DNA of 64,000 nucleotides from Mycolicibacterium madagascariense. Its GTDB lineage: Bacteria > Actinomycetota > Actinomycetes > Mycobacteriales > Mycobacteriaceae. Of the stretch, positions 19,140 to 30,459 are shown one piece after another. Location: positions 3,968,001 to 4,032,000 of the forward strand of contig NZ_AP022610.1 of NCBI RefSeq assembly GCF_010729665.1, written 5' to 3'. Made by a program: the position numbers and the translations under genes. Every line of letters begins with the position of its first letter. Position 1 is the stretch's first letter. The notes beneath the pieces are model-generated. The model did not search any database and was not told the DNA's origin. It saw only the letters and a program-made list of their open reading frames with translations.

Positions 19140-22100
19140 CCCGTCGTTCCCGTCCCGCTGGTCCGCGTCATGCTCCTGAGCTGACGCGCCGCCACCGACA
19201 GCGTCGCCAGATCCTTGTCGCCGTCCTCGTAGATCTCGGCCAGCGTGCGACGAGCGCGGGCCAGCCGCGAACTGTTCGACAGCTCCCACTCCTCGATCTT
19301 CTGCTCCCCGGTCTCGTCCGGCTCTCCTACGGCGAGCACGTCGAAGGTCAGCGACCGCAGCGAGCCGTAGATGTCGTCGCGAATCGCCAACCGCGCCAAC
19401 GAATGCCAGCGATCGTCGCGCGGCAGCCGGGAGATCGCCGTCAGGAGACTGTCGACGCCGAGGTGATCCATCAGCGTGAAGTAGGCGTCGGCCACCTCCA
19501 CGACGTCGCGCTCGACGATGTCGGAGATGTCGATGACGTCGAGCAGGCTGAACTGGTACAGCCCGGTGGCGACCATCATCGCCAGGTCCTCCGAGACGCC
19601 CTGGGCGGCGAACTCACCAGAGTCCTTCGCCACGATGGCGCGGTCGTCGCCCCGCAGCCACTCCGACATCCGCGGCGTCAGCTCGGCCACCGTGGCGGCG
19701 AACCGATTGACCTCGGCGCCGACGGCCAGCGGCTGGGGCCGGTAGTTCAGCAGCCACCTGGCCGCCCGGTCGATCAGCCGGCGCAGGTCCAGGGTCATGC
19801 GATCGGTCACCGCGACGGGCGCGCCCGCCTCACCCGCCGCGCGGATCTGGCGCCAGACGTCGCCGACCCGGAAGATCTCGTCGGTGGCGACGTAGGCGCG
19901 CACCGCGTCCACGGGTCCGACGCCGACGTCTTCGCAGACCCGGTACGCGTAGGTGATGCCCGCGGTGTCGACCAGGTCGTTCACCAGCATCGTGGTGACG
20001 ATCTCGCGGCGCAGCTGGTGCGTGCGAATCTCGGCGCCGAAGCGATCGCGCAGCTGGTGGGGGAAGTACTCGGGCAGCCGCGCGGCGAACACCTCCTGAT
20101 CGGGCACCTCGCTGGCCAGCAGCTCGTCCTTGAGCGCCAGCTTCACGTACGCCATCAGGGTGGAGAGCTCCGGCGAGGTCAGTCCCAGCCCCAGTTCGGT
20201 GCGTCGGCGAATCTCCTTGTCGGTGGGCAGCGCCTCCAGTTCGCGGTTGAGGCCGCGCTCGGCGACGAGGCCCTTGATCTGACGGGCGTGCACCGTCAGC
20301 AACCCGGCGGCGTTCGCGCGGCTGGTACCCATCAGATCGTTCTGCGCGGCGTTGTCGTCCAACACAAGTGAGCCGACCTCGTCGGTCATCGACATCAGCA
20401 GCGGCGTGCGCTCCTCGACGCTCACCTGACCGCCCGTGACGAGGGAGTCGACGAGGATCTTGATGTTCACCTCGTGGTCCGAGCAGTCGACGCCCGCGGA
20501 GTTGTCCAGCGCGTCGGTGTTGACGTGGCCGCCGTTGAGCTCGAACTCGATGCGACCGCGCTGCGTCACACCGAGGTTGCCGCCCTCGCCGATCACCTTG
20601 GCGCGCAACTGATTTCCGTTCACGCGCACCGGGTCGTTGGCACGGTCGCCGACGTCGGCGTCGGACTCGGTCTCGGCCTTGACGTAGGTGCCGATGCCGC
20701 CGTTCCAGAACAGGTCGACCGGGGCCTGCAGAATCGCCTTCATCAGCGCCGGGGGCGTCATCTCCTCGACGTCGTCGACGAGTCCGAGCGCGGCGCGCAC
20801 CTGCGGGCTGATCGGGATCGACTTGTGCTCGCGGCTGTAGACGCCGCCGCCCTCGCTGATCAGGCTCCGGTCGTAGTCGTCCCAACTGGACCGGGGCAGC
20901 GCGAACATGCGGTCGCGTTCGGCCCACGACGCCGCCGCGTCGGGGTTGGGGTCGAGGAACACGTGGCGGTGGTCGAAGGCCGCGATGAGCCGAATGTGCT
21001 TGGACAGCAACATCCCATTGCCGAACACGTCACCGCTCATGTCGCCGACGCCGACGACGGTGAAGTCCTCGGTCTGCGTGTCGACGCCCATCTCGCGGAA
21101 GTGCCGCCGCACCGATTCCCAGGCGCCCTTGGCAGTGATGCCCATCGCCTTGTGGTCATAACCGACCGATCCACCGGAGGCGAACGCGTCGCCGAGCCAG
21201 AAGCCGTAGGACTTGGCGACGTCGTTGGCGATGTCGGAGAACGTCGCGGTGCCCTTGTCCGCGGCGACCACCAGGTAGGCGTCGTCGCCGTCGCGCCGGA
21301 CCACCCCGTCGGGAGGCGTGACGACGCCGGTCGTCGTGTCGACGTTGTCGGTCACGTCGAGCAGCCCGGAGATGAACAAGCGGTAGCAGGCGACGCCCTC
21401 GGCGCGCTGCGCGTCCCGGTCGGCGGCGGCGTCGCCGGTAGGAACGGGCGGGTTCTTCGGGACGAAGCCACCCTTCGCACCCACGGGCACGATGACGGCG
21501 TTCTTCACCGCCTGCGCCTTGACCAGGCCCAGGATCTCGGTGCGGAAGTCCTCGCGGCGATCCGACCACCGCAGGCCCCCGCGGGCGACGAAACCGAACC
21601 GCAGGTGCACGCCCTCGACGCGCGGCGAGTAGACGAAGATCTCGAACTTCGGTCGCGGCAAGGGCAATTCGTCGATCAGGCCCGGATTCATCTTGATCGA
21701 CAACACGTCCTGGCTGCGCGCCGACCCGGGGCTGGTGACGAAGTAGTTGGTGCGCAGCGTCGCCTGAATCATCGACGCGAATGCCCGCAGCACCCGGTCG
21801 GTGTCGAGGCTGACGAGGGCGTCGATGTCCTGTGCGACCACGGTCGCCGCCGCCGAGGCATCGCCCTTCCTGTCGGTCCCGGCCTCGGAGTCGCCGGGAT
21901 CGAAGAGCGCCTCGAACAGCTCGACCAGCGCCCGTGCCGTTCCGGCGTTGTCGTTGACGACCGTCTCGATGTGGGACTGGCTGTACGGAAAACCAGCCTG
22001 CCGCAAGTACTTTGCGTAGCTCCGCAGCACGGTGACCTGCTGCCAGGTGAGACCGGCGCGCAGGACCAGCTCGTTGAAGCGGTCGATCTCGACGCGACCG

Positions 22101-24019
22101 TGCCAGATCGCGGTGACGGCGTCGGCGAACCGCATCGCGGTGGCCTCCCGCTCGACGGCGTCCTGCTCCTCGCGGATGGAGTGGTGCGTCGAGATCTTGA
22201 ACTGGTAGATCCAGACCGGCACGCCGTCGGCCCTCGTCACCGAGAACGGACGTTCCTCCAGCACCACGACGCCCATGCACTGCAGCATCGGAAGCAGCAC
22301 GCTCAACGACGCCGAGCGGCCCGCGAGGTACCACGTGAGGTTGGCGGGTTGTCCTTCGCCACCGTCGGCGTACACCAGTTTGACCGAATCATCGTGCAGC
22401 TCTTCGATGATCGCGATGTCACCGATCGCGTCGTGCGGCGAGAACGCCTGGCGGTAGACCTCGGGAAACGCCACCGAGTAGTGCTCGGCGTTCGCGCGGC
22501 TGATCGCACCGGTCCGCACCGCCCCCATCAACCGGTCACCCCAGGTGCGCGCGGCCTCGGTCAGCAGGTTCTGAATCCGGTCCTCGTTCTCCAGCGACGT
22601 GTCCACGTCGCTGGCCGGGGTGCCCGCCGGCAGCCGAACCGTGAAGTGCACGACCGCCCAAGGTGATTCACTGACGCGCGCGGTGTACTCGATGCTCTCG
22701 CCGTGGAGTTCGCGGACCAGGATGTCCTGCATCTCGAGCCGGACGACGGTCGTGTACCGGTCGCGGGGCAGGTAGACCAGGCACGACACGTAGTGCGACA
22801 GCTGATCGGTGCGCAGGAACAGCAGGGCCCGGCGACGGGAGCCGAGATCGACGACCGCGGTGGCCATGTCGAGCAGTTGCCTGGCCGTGAGGGAGAACAG
22901 TTCCGAACGCGGAATCGTCTGGATGATGTCGAGGGTGAGCTGGCCGGGGTGGCTGTTGTCGCCGTGCGACAGCGCCAACGCCTCGTGGACCCGACGCGAG
23001 ATGAGCGGGATCTCTAGGACATTGGCGTTCGACGCCGCGACCGTGAAGAGGCCGACGAACCGATGCTCGACGGCAGCGGTCTGACCCGGCAGCGTCTGGC
23101 GGACCACGACGATGTGCGGATGCGCGCCGTAGCGCAGGTAGCTCGGCATGGTCGCCTGGGCCAGCACCAGCAGATCGTCGGGCGAGGTAAGCGGCGGAAA
23201 GACGTCGGTGCGCAGGCGGAGCACGCCAAGCCGGCTGGTGGGGTCGACCGTAGCCACGCCGTCGTCGACCGTGCAGCGCTGATAGCCGAGGAGCACGAAG
23301 TGCCCGTCGGCCAGCCAGCGCAGCAGTGCCGCGGCGTCCCTGCGGTCGTAGGACGGGAAGTGCCCGTCGCGGTCGGAGTCCATCGTGCTGGCCAAGACCA
23401 CGAGCGACGCGTTCAACGCCGCGTCGTCGAGGGCGACCTGACGGGCGTCGGCGAGGACGTTCGGCAGCAGGGCTGCGGCCTCGGCGACGGCCGCGTCGTC
23501 CGCAGAGGGTGCGAGCTCCACGTGGATCCACGCTTCGTCGACCCCGTCGACGGGCGCCTCGGGGTCCGACGAGGGATGGACGTCGAGCAACTCTCCCGCC
23601 GGATTCCGGCGAACCCGGAACACCGGGTTCATGATCGCGGTGTACGCGACGCCGAGCCGGTGCAGCAGCACCGTGACGGTGTCCATCAGCATCGCGCTCT
23701 GATCGGTCACGATCTGGATGGCGGGGCCGATGCCGCTGGCGTCGTCGGCCGCGTAGACCTGCACCTTGGTATCGCCGGTGGATCGCCGGCGTCCGACCTC
23801 CGCGTGCGCCTCGAGCAGTTCGGGCGGAACCGCCCGACCCGAGAGGTCCAGCGGCATCGTGATCGAGGTGTCGGCGGCGGCGGCGTCGCCATGCGGGCCC
23901 TGGTGGGTGGCGAGATACGCCCTGGCCAGGTCCCCGGCGGGTCCGGTGTCCAGCACCGCCGTCTTGGTGTGTCCGTGGTCGCGCTGCGGGCCTGGAAACC
24001 CAGGATTCGCCGTCGTCAT
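19136..24019 (-). CDS. gdh: Large NAD-specific glutamate dehydrogenase
   Basis: A 1627-residue enzyme of the 180-kDa class that deaminates glutamate to 2-oxoglutarate with NAD. An N-terminal regulatory region of about 750 residues is followed by the dehydrogenase domain: substrate-binding block with [15 protein letters not shown] and VPVGAKGGF near residues 815-850, and the conserved [12 protein letters not shown] near 990. ATG at 24019 has AGGAG eight bases upstream; an extension to 24061 has none. In mycobacteria this enzyme is inhibited by unphosphorylated GarA. It starts 94 bp after the ABC-F gene and its stop overlaps the start of the thioesterase gene. Confidence 0.97.
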   Translation of the reverse strand: MTTANPGFPGPQRDHGHTKTAVLDTGPAGDLARAYLATHQGPHGDAAAADTSITMPLDLSGRAVPPELLEAHAEVGRRRSTGDTKVQVYAADDASGIGPAIQIVTDQSAMLMDTVTVLLHRLGVAYTAIMNPVFRVRRNPAGELLDVHPSSDPEAPVDGVDEAWIHVELAPSADDAAVAEAAALLPNVLADARQVALDDAALNASLVVLASTMDSDRDGHFPSYDRRDAAALLRWLADGHFVLLGYQRCTVDDGVATVDPTSRLGVLRLRTDVFPPLTSPDDLLVLAQATMPSYLRYGAHPHIVVVRQTLPGQTAAVEHRFVGLFTVAASNANVLEIPLISRRVHEALALSHGDNSHPGQLTLDIIQTIPRSELFSLTARQLLDMATAVVDLGSRRRALLFLRTDQLSHYVSCLVYLPRDRYTTVVRLEMQDILVRELHGESIEYTARVSESPWAVVHFTVRLPAGTPASDVDTSLENEDRIQNLLTEAARTWGDRLMGAVRTGAISRANAEHYSVAFPEVYRQAFSPHDAIGDIAIIEELHDDSVKLVYADGGEGQPANLTWYLAGRSASLSVLLPMLQCMGVVVLEERPFSVTRADGVPVWIYQFKISTHHSIREEQDAVEREATAMRFADAVTAIWHGRVEIDRFNELVLRAGLTWQQVTVLRSYAKYLRQAGFPYSQSHIETVVNDNAGTARALVELFEALFDPGDSEAGTDRKGDASAAATVVAQDIDALVSLDTDRVLRAFASMIQATLRTNYFVTSPGSARSQDVLSIKMNPGLIDELPLPRPKFEIFVYSPRVEGVHLRFGFVARGGLRWSDRREDFRTEILGLVKAQAVKNAVIVPVGAKGGFVPKNPPVPTGDAAADRDAQRAEGVACYRLFISGLLDVTDNVDTTTGVVTPPDGVVRRDGDDAYLVVAADKGTATFSDIANDVAKSYGFWLGDAFASGGSVGYDHKAMGITAKGAWESVRRHFREMGVDTQTEDFTVVGVGDMSGDVFGNGMLLSKHIRLIAAFDHRHVFLDPNPDAAASWAERDRMFALPRSSWDDYDRSLISEGGGVYSREHKSIPISPQVRAALGLVDDVEEMTPPALMKAILQAPVDLFWNGGIGTYVKAETESDADVGDRANDPVRVNGNQLRAKVIGEGGNLGVTQRGRIEFELNGGHVNTDALDNSAGVDCSDHEVNIKILVDSLVTGGQVSVEERTPLLMSMTDEVGSLVLDDNAAQNDLMGTSRANAAGLLTVHARQIKGLVAERGLNRELEALPTDKEIRRRTELGLGLTSPELSTLMAYVKLALKDELLASEVPDQEVFAARLPEYFPHQLRDRFGAEIRTHQLRREIVTTMLVNDLVDTAGITYAYRVCEDVGVGPVDAVRAYVATDEIFRVGDVWRQIRAAGEAGAPVAVTDRMTLDLRRLIDRAARWLLNYRPQPLAVGAEVNRFAATVAELTPRMSEWLRGDDRAIVAKDSGEFAAQGVSEDLAMMVATGLYQFSLLDVIDISDIVERDVVEVADAYFTLMDHLGVDSLLTAISRLPRDDRWHSLARLAIRDDIYGSLRSLTFDVLAVGEPDETGEQKIEEWELSNSSRLARARRTLAEIYEDGDKDLATLSVAARQLRSMTRTSGTGTTG

Positions 24020-24070
24020 GCCGATCGCTCCTGACTCACATCCGCGTCCCCACGCTGGCACGCCGATGTG

Positions 24071-24076
24071 ACACTA
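24071..24076 (-). promoter_or_regulatory. Candidate -10 box for gdh
   Basis: On the minus strand TAGTGT fits TANNNT and would start transcription about 45 bases before the gdh ATG, in the 94-bp spacer after the ABC-F gene. No convincing -35 was found, and read-through from upstream is also possible. Confidence 0.35.
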
Positions 24077-24113
24077 GTTGCCCCCGGGGGTGCTCCGGCT
24101 CACCTCCGGCGGA

Positions 24114-25787
24114 TCAGTCGCGAGTGAGCCTGCGGTGAGTGACGCGGTGCGGCCGGGCGGCGTCCGCACCCAGCCGCTCGAGCTTGTTCTCCTCGTAGCC
24201 GCCGAAGTTGCCCTCGAACCAGAACCACTTGGCCTCGTTGTCGTCGTCGCCCTCCCACGCCAGGATGTGGGTGCACGTGCGGTCCAGGAACCACCGGTCG
24301 TGAGAGATGACCACCGCGCACCCGGGGAACTGCTGCAGCGCGTTCTCCAGCGAGCTGAGCGTCTCCACGTCCAGGTCGTTGGTGGGCTCGTCGAGCAGGA
24401 TCAGGTTGCCACCCTCCTTGAGGGTGAGCGCCAGGTTCAGACGGTTGCGCTCGCCACCGGACAACACGCCGGCCGGCTTCTGCTGATCGGGACCCTTGAA
24501 GCCGAACGCCGAGACGTAGGCCCGGGACGGCACTTCGTTCTGCCCGACCTCGATGTAGTCCAACCCGTCGGAGACGACCTCCCACACGTTCTTCTTGGGG
24601 TCGATGCCGCCGCGGTTCTGGTCGACGTAGCTGAGCTTGACGGTCTCGCCGACCTTGACGATGCCGCTGTCGGGCTGCTCCAGTCCGACGATCGTCTTGA
24701 ACAGCGTCGTCTTGCCGACGCCGTTGGGACCGATCACCCCGACGATCCCGTTGCGGGGCAGCGTGAAGGACAGGTCCTTGATCAGGATGCGGCCGTCGAA
24801 GCCCTTGTCGAGGTTGGAGACGTCGACGACCTGGTTGCCCAGCCGCGGGCCGGTCGGAATCTGGATCTCCTCGAAGTCGAGCTTGCGCGTCTTCTCCGCC
24901 TCGGCGACCATCTCCTCGTAGCGTCCGAGGCGGGCCTTGTTCTTGGCCTGCCTGGCCTTGGCGCCCGACCGGACCCACGCGAGTTCCTCGGTCAACCGCT
25001 TCTGCAGCTTCTGGTCCTTGCGGCCCTGGACGGCCAAGCGCTCGGCCTTCTTCTCCAGGTACGTCGAGTAGTTGCCCTCGTACGGGTACGCGCGGCCGCG
25101 GTCGAGTTCGAGGATCCACTCGGCGACGTTGTCCAGGAAGTACCGGTCGTGGGTGACGGCGAGGATCGCACCCTTGTAGTCGGCGAGGTGGCGCTCCAGC
25201 CACAGCACGCTCTCGGCGTCCAGGTGGTTGGTGGGTTCGTCGAGCAGCAACAGGTCGGGCTCCGACAGCAGCAGCTTGCACAGCGCGACCCGACGCTTCT
25301 CGCCACCGGACAGGTGGGTGACCGGCTCGTCGGGTGGCGGGCAGCGCAGCGCGTCCATCGCCTGCTCCAGCTTGGAGTCCAGATCCCACGCGTCGGCGGC
25401 GTCCAGCTCCTCCTGCAGCTTGCCCATCTCCTCCATCAGCTCGTCGCTGTAGTCGGTGGCCATGAGCTCGGCCACCTCGTTGTAGCGATTGAGCTTGGCC
25501 TTGGCGGGCACGCCCTCCTCGACGTTCTGGCGAACGGTCTTCGCCTCGTCGAGTTGGGGCTCCTGCATCAGGATGCCGACCGTGGCGCCGTTCGCGAGGA
25601 AGGCGTCACCGTTGTTGGCCTTGTCCAAGCCAGCCATGATCTTCAAGACGCTCGACTTGCCGGCGCCGTTCGGACCGACCACGCCGATCTTGGCCCCGGG
25701 GAGGAAGTTCAGCGTGACGTCGTCCAGGATGACCTTGTCACCGTGCGCCTTGCGGACCTTCTTCATCGTGTAGATGAACTCAGCCAT
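24114..25787 (-). CDS. ettA: ABC-F translational factor EttA
   Basis: A 557-residue soluble protein with two ABC cassettes and no membrane domain. Cassette 1: Walker A GPNGAGKSS, signature LSGGEKRRVALCK, Walker B LLLLDEPTNHLD. The charged linker (KKAERLAVQGRKDQK) precedes cassette 2: GPNGVGKTT, LSGGERNRLNLALT, LILLDEPTNDLD. EttA binds the ribosomal E site and gates entry into elongation according to ATP/ADP. It matches Rv2477c, once described as a macrolide transporter. ATG at 25787 opens MAEFIYTMKKVRKAHGDK, the family's usual N-terminus; only a weak ribosome site precedes it. A longer in-frame reading to 26096 would overlap the SSB-like gene. Confidence 0.95.
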   Translation of the reverse strand: MAEFIYTMKKVRKAHGDKVILDDVTLNFLPGAKIGVVGPNGAGKSSVLKIMAGLDKANNGDAFLANGATVGILMQEPQLDEAKTVRQNVEEGVPAKAKLNRYNEVAELMATDYSDELMEEMGKLQEELDAADAWDLDSKLEQAMDALRCPPPDEPVTHLSGGEKRRVALCKLLLSEPDLLLLDEPTNHLDAESVLWLERHLADYKGAILAVTHDRYFLDNVAEWILELDRGRAYPYEGNYSTYLEKKAERLAVQGRKDQKLQKRLTEELAWVRSGAKARQAKNKARLGRYEEMVAEAEKTRKLDFEEIQIPTGPRLGNQVVDVSNLDKGFDGRILIKDLSFTLPRNGIVGVIGPNGVGKTTLFKTIVGLEQPDSGIVKVGETVKLSYVDQNRGGIDPKKNVWEVVSDGLDYIEVGQNEVPSRAYVSAFGFKGPDQQKPAGVLSGGERNRLNLALTLKEGGNLILLDEPTNDLDVETLSSLENALQQFPGCAVVISHDRWFLDRTCTHILAWEGDDDNEAKWFWFEGNFGGYEENKLERLGADAARPHRVTHRRLTRD

Positions 25788-25836
25788 GCTTTGGGTATTG
25801 CCTTTCCGGTCTGCGGTTACTGCTCGACGAACCATC

Positions 25837-26307
25837 CTAGGCGCGCAAGCTTGCGGCCATGCCCTCAGTGGGGAGGGCCCGGTCCTGCATCGGGTCCTCG
25901 TCGGTCGGCGCGTCGGTCTCGGCGGGGTCGCTTCTGACGTCTCCGTCGGCACGCTTGCGGGCTTCGATCCGGACCGTGCTGCGGGCGACGTCGGGGCCCA
26001 CGGCGAAGGCCCGCACCTCGGCCGACGAGCGTCGGTTGCCGTCGCGATCGTCGTACTCGCTCGTGTAGAGGTGACCGACCACGACGACGGGATCACCCTT
26101 GCTCAGCGTCCCGCTGACGCCGTCGACGAGCCGACCCCAACAGTTCACGTTGACGAACAGCGAGTTGCCCGCCTCCCACTCGCCCTCGGCGGTGCGGCGT
26201 CTCGAGTTGCTCGCCACCCGAAACTTGACGACCTGCTGCTCGCCGACGCGACGCAGGATCGGGTCGGTGACGATGGTTCCGACGATGAAGAACGGTGTCT
26301 CGAACAC
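25837..26307 (-). CDS. Second single-stranded DNA-binding-like protein (SsbB type)
   Basis: An OB-fold protein of about 156 residues beginning FETPFFIVGTIV, with the SSB-like segments VVKFRVASNSRRR and VNCWGRLVDGV and the strand GDPVVVVGHLYTSEYDDRDG. The C-terminal tail is short and acidic but lacks the DDDIPF-type tip of replicative SSB. It corresponds to Rv2478c, the second mycobacterial SSB. The GTG at 26307 is chosen because GGGAGG-type sequence lies exactly 7 bp upstream; the ATG at 26313 would leave a gap of one base, and the GTG reading matches the M. tuberculosis N-terminus as I recall it. Likely role in DNA repair or stress. Confidence 0.88.
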   Translation of the reverse strand: MFETPFFIVGTIVTDPILRRVGEQQVVKFRVASNSRRRTAEGEWEAGNSLFVNVNCWGRLVDGVSGTLSKGDPVVVVGHLYTSEYDDRDGNRRSSAEVRAFAVGPDVARSTVRIEARKRADGDVRSDPAETDAPTDEDPMQDRALPTEGMAASLRA

Positions 26308-26395
26308 GTGCATTCCCTCCAGTGGTCCACTCGGGCAGCGCGGTCGCTGCCGTGACCAGTTGGCCTCCCGCCCCCGACGCGGACGGCCGACGCAC

Positions 26396-26442
26396 ACCGG
26401 ATGAACCCGGTGCCTGTGGATGAATGACGCTCTGTGGATGAA
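26396..26442. promoter_or_regulatory. Direct and inverted repeats upstream of the SSB-like gene
   Basis: CTGTGGATGAA occurs at 26414-26424 and 26432-26442, 18 bp apart. Each contains TGTGGATGA, one mismatch from the classical DnaA box TGTGGATAA. Adjacent at 26396-26411 is the inverted repeat ACCGG-6-CCGGT. The block sits between the plsB stop and the SSB-like gene, where its promoter must be. Confidence 0.5.
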
Positions 26443-26461
26443 CGGCGGCGACGAGGCCCGC

Positions 26462-28801
26462 TCAGACGCTCTGCTCGCGCACGGCCAGCTCGCGGGCGAA
26501 GAACTGCTCGCGGGAGAACTCCTCGATCTTGCTCATGTCGTCGAGGATGCCGCGCAACTCACCCAGGAACGCCGAGCGACGCTCCTCGAGGTCGGCCGCG
26601 GGTGCCAGCAGATTCTGGTCGGCCACCACCTGCCGCGCCGTGGCGAACAGCAGCGCCGACACCGACTCGTTGCTGCGGACCCGCTCCTGAGCGACGTACT
26701 GCCGGCCGACGCCGAGTGCCAGCTGCGTCAGATCCTTCTCACCGATCTCGGGTGGGGCCCCTCGGAGCACGTCGGCGACGATCTCGTAGGCCTCGAAGAA
26801 CGGCCGCAGCATGGCACCGGCGATGAGCGGCCGCTTGGCCCGCAGCAGCGCGTCCACCGCGTCGCCGCCGTCGGCGACGTGCCGCTCCCAATCGTCGTGC
26901 CATGACATCTCCTCCGCGACGTGGGATCGGAAGGCCGCGGAGTCGGCGAAGTAGAACTCGAACTTGAGGAGGTCGCGCAGTCGCATCGCCTGGGCCCAAA
27001 ACGCCTGCAGCCGATCGCCTTTCGCGCGACCGGCGTAGGCGAGTGCCAGTTCGACGATCGACGTCTCGAGGAAGGCATGAATCAGGGTGTTGCGGTAGAA
27101 CGCCGCCTGGTGCTCGTTCTCGGGGGCGATGCGCCACACCGGCTCTCGCCCGCCGTCGACACGCGTGACGGGGTGACCGCCGGACAGCGCGTCCACCGCC
27201 GAACGCACGCCCTCCGTGGTGCGCAACCGCAACGCGCTGTTGGTCATCGGCGTCTTCGTCCGCTGCAGATAGTCCAGCGAGTCCTGCAGCGTGTGGTGCA
27301 GCTGACGGAGGGTGAGCGCGACGCCGTTCGTCGTCAACAGCAGGGCCGACACCAAGCCGGTGGCGTTGATGGGGGTGACCCGCAGGATGCGCCAGGCCAC
27401 CTCGAACGCCATCTTCTGCATGGCCAGTCGCTTCGCGGCCTCGTCCTGCGTCATCGGGCCGTTCGGCTCGCCCAGGTACTCGCGCATCGACACGGCCTCG
27501 GGGAAGCGGACGTAGATCTTCCCGTAGTTGCGCTCACCCTGCGCCTTGATGAAGTTGTAGAGCCACGACAGACTCTCGGGCGTCTTCTCCCCGCCGCGGG
27601 CGTAGGCGGCGTACTCCGCGGTCTCGTGCAGCTGGTCGAAGCTGATCGACACCGGCTGCAACAGGATGTCCTCGCTGCGCCCAGCGAGGTAGGCGTCGGC
27701 CACGTAGGCGAGCAGACCGAGCTTGGGCGGCAACATCTTTCCGGTCCGCGACCGAGTTCCCTCGATCGACCAATTGAGGTTGAAGCGCTTCTCTACGATG
27801 TAGCCGACGAACTCCTTGAGCACGTACTTGTAGGTTGGGTCGTCGAGCTTGCGGCGGATGAAGATGACCCCCGAGCGGCGCATCAGCGGGCCCAACCCGC
27901 CGAACGACAGATTGATTCCGGCGAAGGTGAACACCGGCGGCAGGCGGTTCTCCTGCATCGCGACCGGCACGATCGCCCCGTCGAGATAGGAGCGATGGGA
28001 GAACAACAGCACCGCAGGGTGCGTCTCGAGTGCGACCCTCATCGCCTCGATCTCGGCGCGGTCGTAGTCGATGTTCGGATCGAACCCGCGGCTGAAGATC
28101 GCCCGCCCGAGCGTCGGAATGAGGTCGACCGAGAAACGACTCCAACCCGTCGCGAGTTCGTCGAGCATCTTGCCCGCCGACTCCAGCGTCGCCCCGGGAA
28201 TCTTGTCCAGCCCCTCGCGAAACCGGTTGGACGACAAGATCTCCGGCTTGACCAGTCGGGGCGACTTGTACTCCGGGCCAAGCAGCCGCAGTTCGACGCG
28301 GTCGATCGCCAGCTCCGCCCGCCGCATCACGAAACGCGCGAAGTCGCGGGGATTCTCGGCGACGGTGGTCTCACTCCAGCGCTGACGCAGTTCCGACACC
28401 GTCGCCGGCTCCCCCGCCACGACCCGCGCTCGCGCCGGATCCTTGCGAAGAATGCTGCGCTGCAACACCTTCGGCGGACGGTAGGTGTCCCGACCGCTGA
28501 GGAAGGACACCACCTTGGAGCGGGTGGGCAGGCCACCGGGAATCCAGAACACCCGCACCGGGACGACGGAACGACTCTCGTCGACCTCGAGCAGCTCGAC
28601 CAGACGCGCGAGCGTCGCCGGCGGCGGCTCGTTCTCACTCGGCAGCTGCAGCACCTCGATGCGGGCGTCGGGGTGCTTCTCGCGCTGAGCGGCTAGCCAG
28701 TCGTCGAGCAGCTGCACTTCCGCGGCGGAGTCGACCGACGCCAGCACCAGGGCGTCGTCGGTCGGCGTGAAGCTGTGCAGCGCCTCGGCGGTGACCTTCA
28801 C
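26462..28801 (-). CDS. plsB: Glycerol-3-phosphate 1-O-acyltransferase
   Basis: Membrane-associated GPAT of 779 residues, first step of phospholipid and triacylglycerol synthesis. The acyltransferase block I is HRSYLDG (His269, Asp274), followed by [24 protein letters not shown] and [13 protein letters not shown], the diagnostic PlsB motifs. The N-terminal 150 residues and the C-terminal 330 residues are the usual PlsB extensions. Corresponds to plsB2 (Rv2482c). GTG start overlaps the plsC stop (GTGA), giving translational coupling within the operon acyltransferase-plsC-plsB. Confidence 0.96.
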   Translation of the reverse strand: MKVTAEALHSFTPTDDALVLASVDSAAEVQLLDDWLAAQREKHPDARIEVLQLPSENEPPPATLARLVELLEVDESRSVVPVRVFWIPGGLPTRSKVVSFLSGRDTYRPPKVLQRSILRKDPARARVVAGEPATVSELRQRWSETTVAENPRDFARFVMRRAELAIDRVELRLLGPEYKSPRLVKPEILSSNRFREGLDKIPGATLESAGKMLDELATGWSRFSVDLIPTLGRAIFSRGFDPNIDYDRAEIEAMRVALETHPAVLLFSHRSYLDGAIVPVAMQENRLPPVFTFAGINLSFGGLGPLMRRSGVIFIRRKLDDPTYKYVLKEFVGYIVEKRFNLNWSIEGTRSRTGKMLPPKLGLLAYVADAYLAGRSEDILLQPVSISFDQLHETAEYAAYARGGEKTPESLSWLYNFIKAQGERNYGKIYVRFPEAVSMREYLGEPNGPMTQDEAAKRLAMQKMAFEVAWRILRVTPINATGLVSALLLTTNGVALTLRQLHHTLQDSLDYLQRTKTPMTNSALRLRTTEGVRSAVDALSGGHPVTRVDGGREPVWRIAPENEHQAAFYRNTLIHAFLETSIVELALAYAGRAKGDRLQAFWAQAMRLRDLLKFEFYFADSAAFRSHVAEEMSWHDDWERHVADGGDAVDALLRAKRPLIAGAMLRPFFEAYEIVADVLRGAPPEIGEKDLTQLALGVGRQYVAQERVRSNESVSALLFATARQVVADQNLLAPAADLEERRSAFLGELRGILDDMSKIEEFSREQFFARELAVREQSV

Positions 28802-30459
28802 GGCCGTCCCTTCTTGGCCGTGTTCGGTTGCGCCGCAGCCTTTTTCGCGGGAGCCTTCTTGGCCGGCGCCTTCTTGGCGGGCGCCTTCTTCGCGGGCGCC
28901 TTCTTGGCGGGCGCCTTCGCGGCGGGTGCCTTCGCGGCCGGCGTGCCGAGACGTTCGTACAGCGGCGCACTCGGCAGGTCACCCCGGGGCCAGTCCCGTA
29001 GCGTATCGAGGTAGAGCTGGCGCACCTCGGCGATGCGTTCCTCGAGGTTCTCGGTGGTCCAATCGTCGACCGGGATCGGCGGGTAGACCGCCACGTCGAC
29101 GCTGCCGGCGTTGAACGTGGTCGAGTTCCGCTCCGCGATGATCTCAGCGTTGCGAATCACGATGGGCACCAGCGGCACACCGGCCGCCATCGCGATGCGG
29201 AACGGTCCCTTCTTGAACTCGCCCACCTCGGTGGTGTCCAGACGCGTGCCCTCGGGTGCGATCAGCACCGAAATACCCTTGCGGGCAAGCTCTTCGATCT
29301 TGTGCAGGCTCTCGACAGCCGCCTTCGGATCGTCGCGGTCGATGAACGCGGCGTCCAGCACCCGGCCGACGGTTCCCATCAGCGGGTCCTTCTCGAGTTC
29401 CTTCTTGCCCACCGAGGTGAAGTTGTCGCTGATCAACCTGCCCGCGATGAACGGGTCGACCTGGTTGCGATGGTTGAACAGGAAGACCGCGGGCCGGGCG
29501 GCCTTCAGGTTCTCTTCGCCGGTGACGTTCAGGTCGATTCCGACGGCCGCCATCAACAGCCGAGTCCACGCCGAGGTGAAGAAGTTCACCCCCGTGCGAC
29601 GATTGCGCGTCAGCAGGCCGACCCCGAGGGCTCCCGCCGCGGCGGGGACCAGCGAGGCGATGCCGGCCACCGTGCGCAGCTGCGCCACCGGGCTACTGCC
29701 GCTGCGGCTGTTGACCTTCAGCACCGGCCATCCACGCTTGGCGGCGACGGCCGCCAACTTGCCCGCCGGGTTCGTCGGACGCGGATTGCCGACGAGGTAC
29801 ATCAGCGCGACGTCCTCGTCGCCGTCGGCATAGAAGTAACTCTTGGCGAGGTCGATACCGTGGTCGGCCGAAAACGTCTGCACCGCACGCGCTTTGCCCG
29901 GCCCCCAGATGATCGGCGTCTTGACCTCACCGGTGATGCGGCCGTCGTCGTCGGTCTCGAAGACGTTGCTCAGCACGTTGTCGATGCCGAGGAATCTGGC
30001 GACCGGGTCCACCTGGACGGTCAACGCCGATGAGCTCAGCACGACGGTGTGGCCGCGCGCCTGATGGGCGCGCACCAACGCCCGCATCTCGGGATAGATC
30101 CGCTTCTGGACGTGCTGGACGAACAGCCGCTCCCCCAGTTCGTCGAGGTCGCTGATCGAGTTGCCGTGCAGCATGCGAGCGCCCTTGCCGATGAGATCCT
30201 CGAACTCCGACCGTCCGAGCTGATGGTTGAGCCCCGCCTGGACCATGCCGATGAACTCGCCGACGCTCATCTGCCCGCGGCGCAACCGATCCTGCGTCAT
30301 CAGGACGCCGGTGTATCCGGCGACGAGGGTGCCGTCGAGGTCGAAGAACGCCCCCACCTCGGGGCCCTGCGGGCTCGCCTCGACCTCCGCGACCGATCCC
30401 GGCAAGCGGAGGACGACGTTGTCGCCGTGGCGGCTGTTCTGCCCGTTCTGCGAACTCAT
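28798..30459 (-). CDS. plsC: HAD-phosphatase/1-acylglycerol-3-phosphate acyltransferase fusion with KAPAKKA tail
   Basis: Bifunctional-looking protein of 553 residues. N-terminal HAD-IB (SerB-like) domain with Asp40-x-Asp42 (FFDLDGT), SSSA motif II and YADGDEDV motif III. C-terminal PlsC domain from about residue 290 with NHRNQVDP (His330, Asp335) and PEGTR (403-406). The last 45 residues are a Lys/Ala/Pro tail of repeated AKKAP units, like those of mycobacterial HupB. Expected activities: acylation of lysophosphatidate, and possibly dephosphorylation of the product or another phospholipid. Corresponds to Rv2483c. ATG overlaps the upstream stop as ATGA, and its stop overlaps plsB. Confidence 0.95.
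   Translation of the reverse strand: MSSQNGQNSRHGDNVVLRLPGSVAEVEASPQGPEVGAFFDLDGTLVAGYTGVLMTQDRLRRGQMSVGEFIGMVQAGLNHQLGRSEFEDLIGKGARMLHGNSISDLDELGERLFVQHVQKRIYPEMRALVRAHQARGHTVVLSSSALTVQVDPVARFLGIDNVLSNVFETDDDGRITGEVKTPIIWGPGKARAVQTFSADHGIDLAKSYFYADGDEDVALMYLVGNPRPTNPAGKLAAVAAKRGWPVLKVNSRSGSSPVAQLRTVAGIASLVPAAAGALGVGLLTRNRRTGVNFFTSAWTRLLMAAVGIDLNVTGEENLKAARPAVFLFNHRNQVDPFIAGRLISDNFTSVGKKELEKDPLMGTVGRVLDAAFIDRDDPKAAVESLHKIEELARKGISVLIAPEGTRLDTTEVGEFKKGPFRIAMAAGVPLVPIVIRNAEIIAERNSTTFNAGSVDVAVYPPIPVDDWTTENLEERIAEVRQLYLDTLRDWPRGDLPSAPLYERLGTPAAKAPAAKAPAKKAPAKKAPAKKAPAKKAPAKKAAAQPNTAKKGRP

Noticed and set aside
18726-19289. Thioesterase start at 19289
   Set aside because: The extra 50 codons lie within gdh, are not hotdog-like, and the GTG at 19139 forms a GTGA overlap with the gdh stop.
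20474-22666. A 730-codon plus-strand open frame antisense to gdh
   Set aside because: Arg/Asp/Val-rich shadow translation of a clear glutamate dehydrogenase, no family match or ribosome site.
24114-26096. Longer start for EttA at 26096
   Set aside because: The extension is Pro/Arg-rich, overlaps the SSB-like gene on the same strand in another frame, and the conserved N-terminus MAEFIYTMKK starts at 25787.
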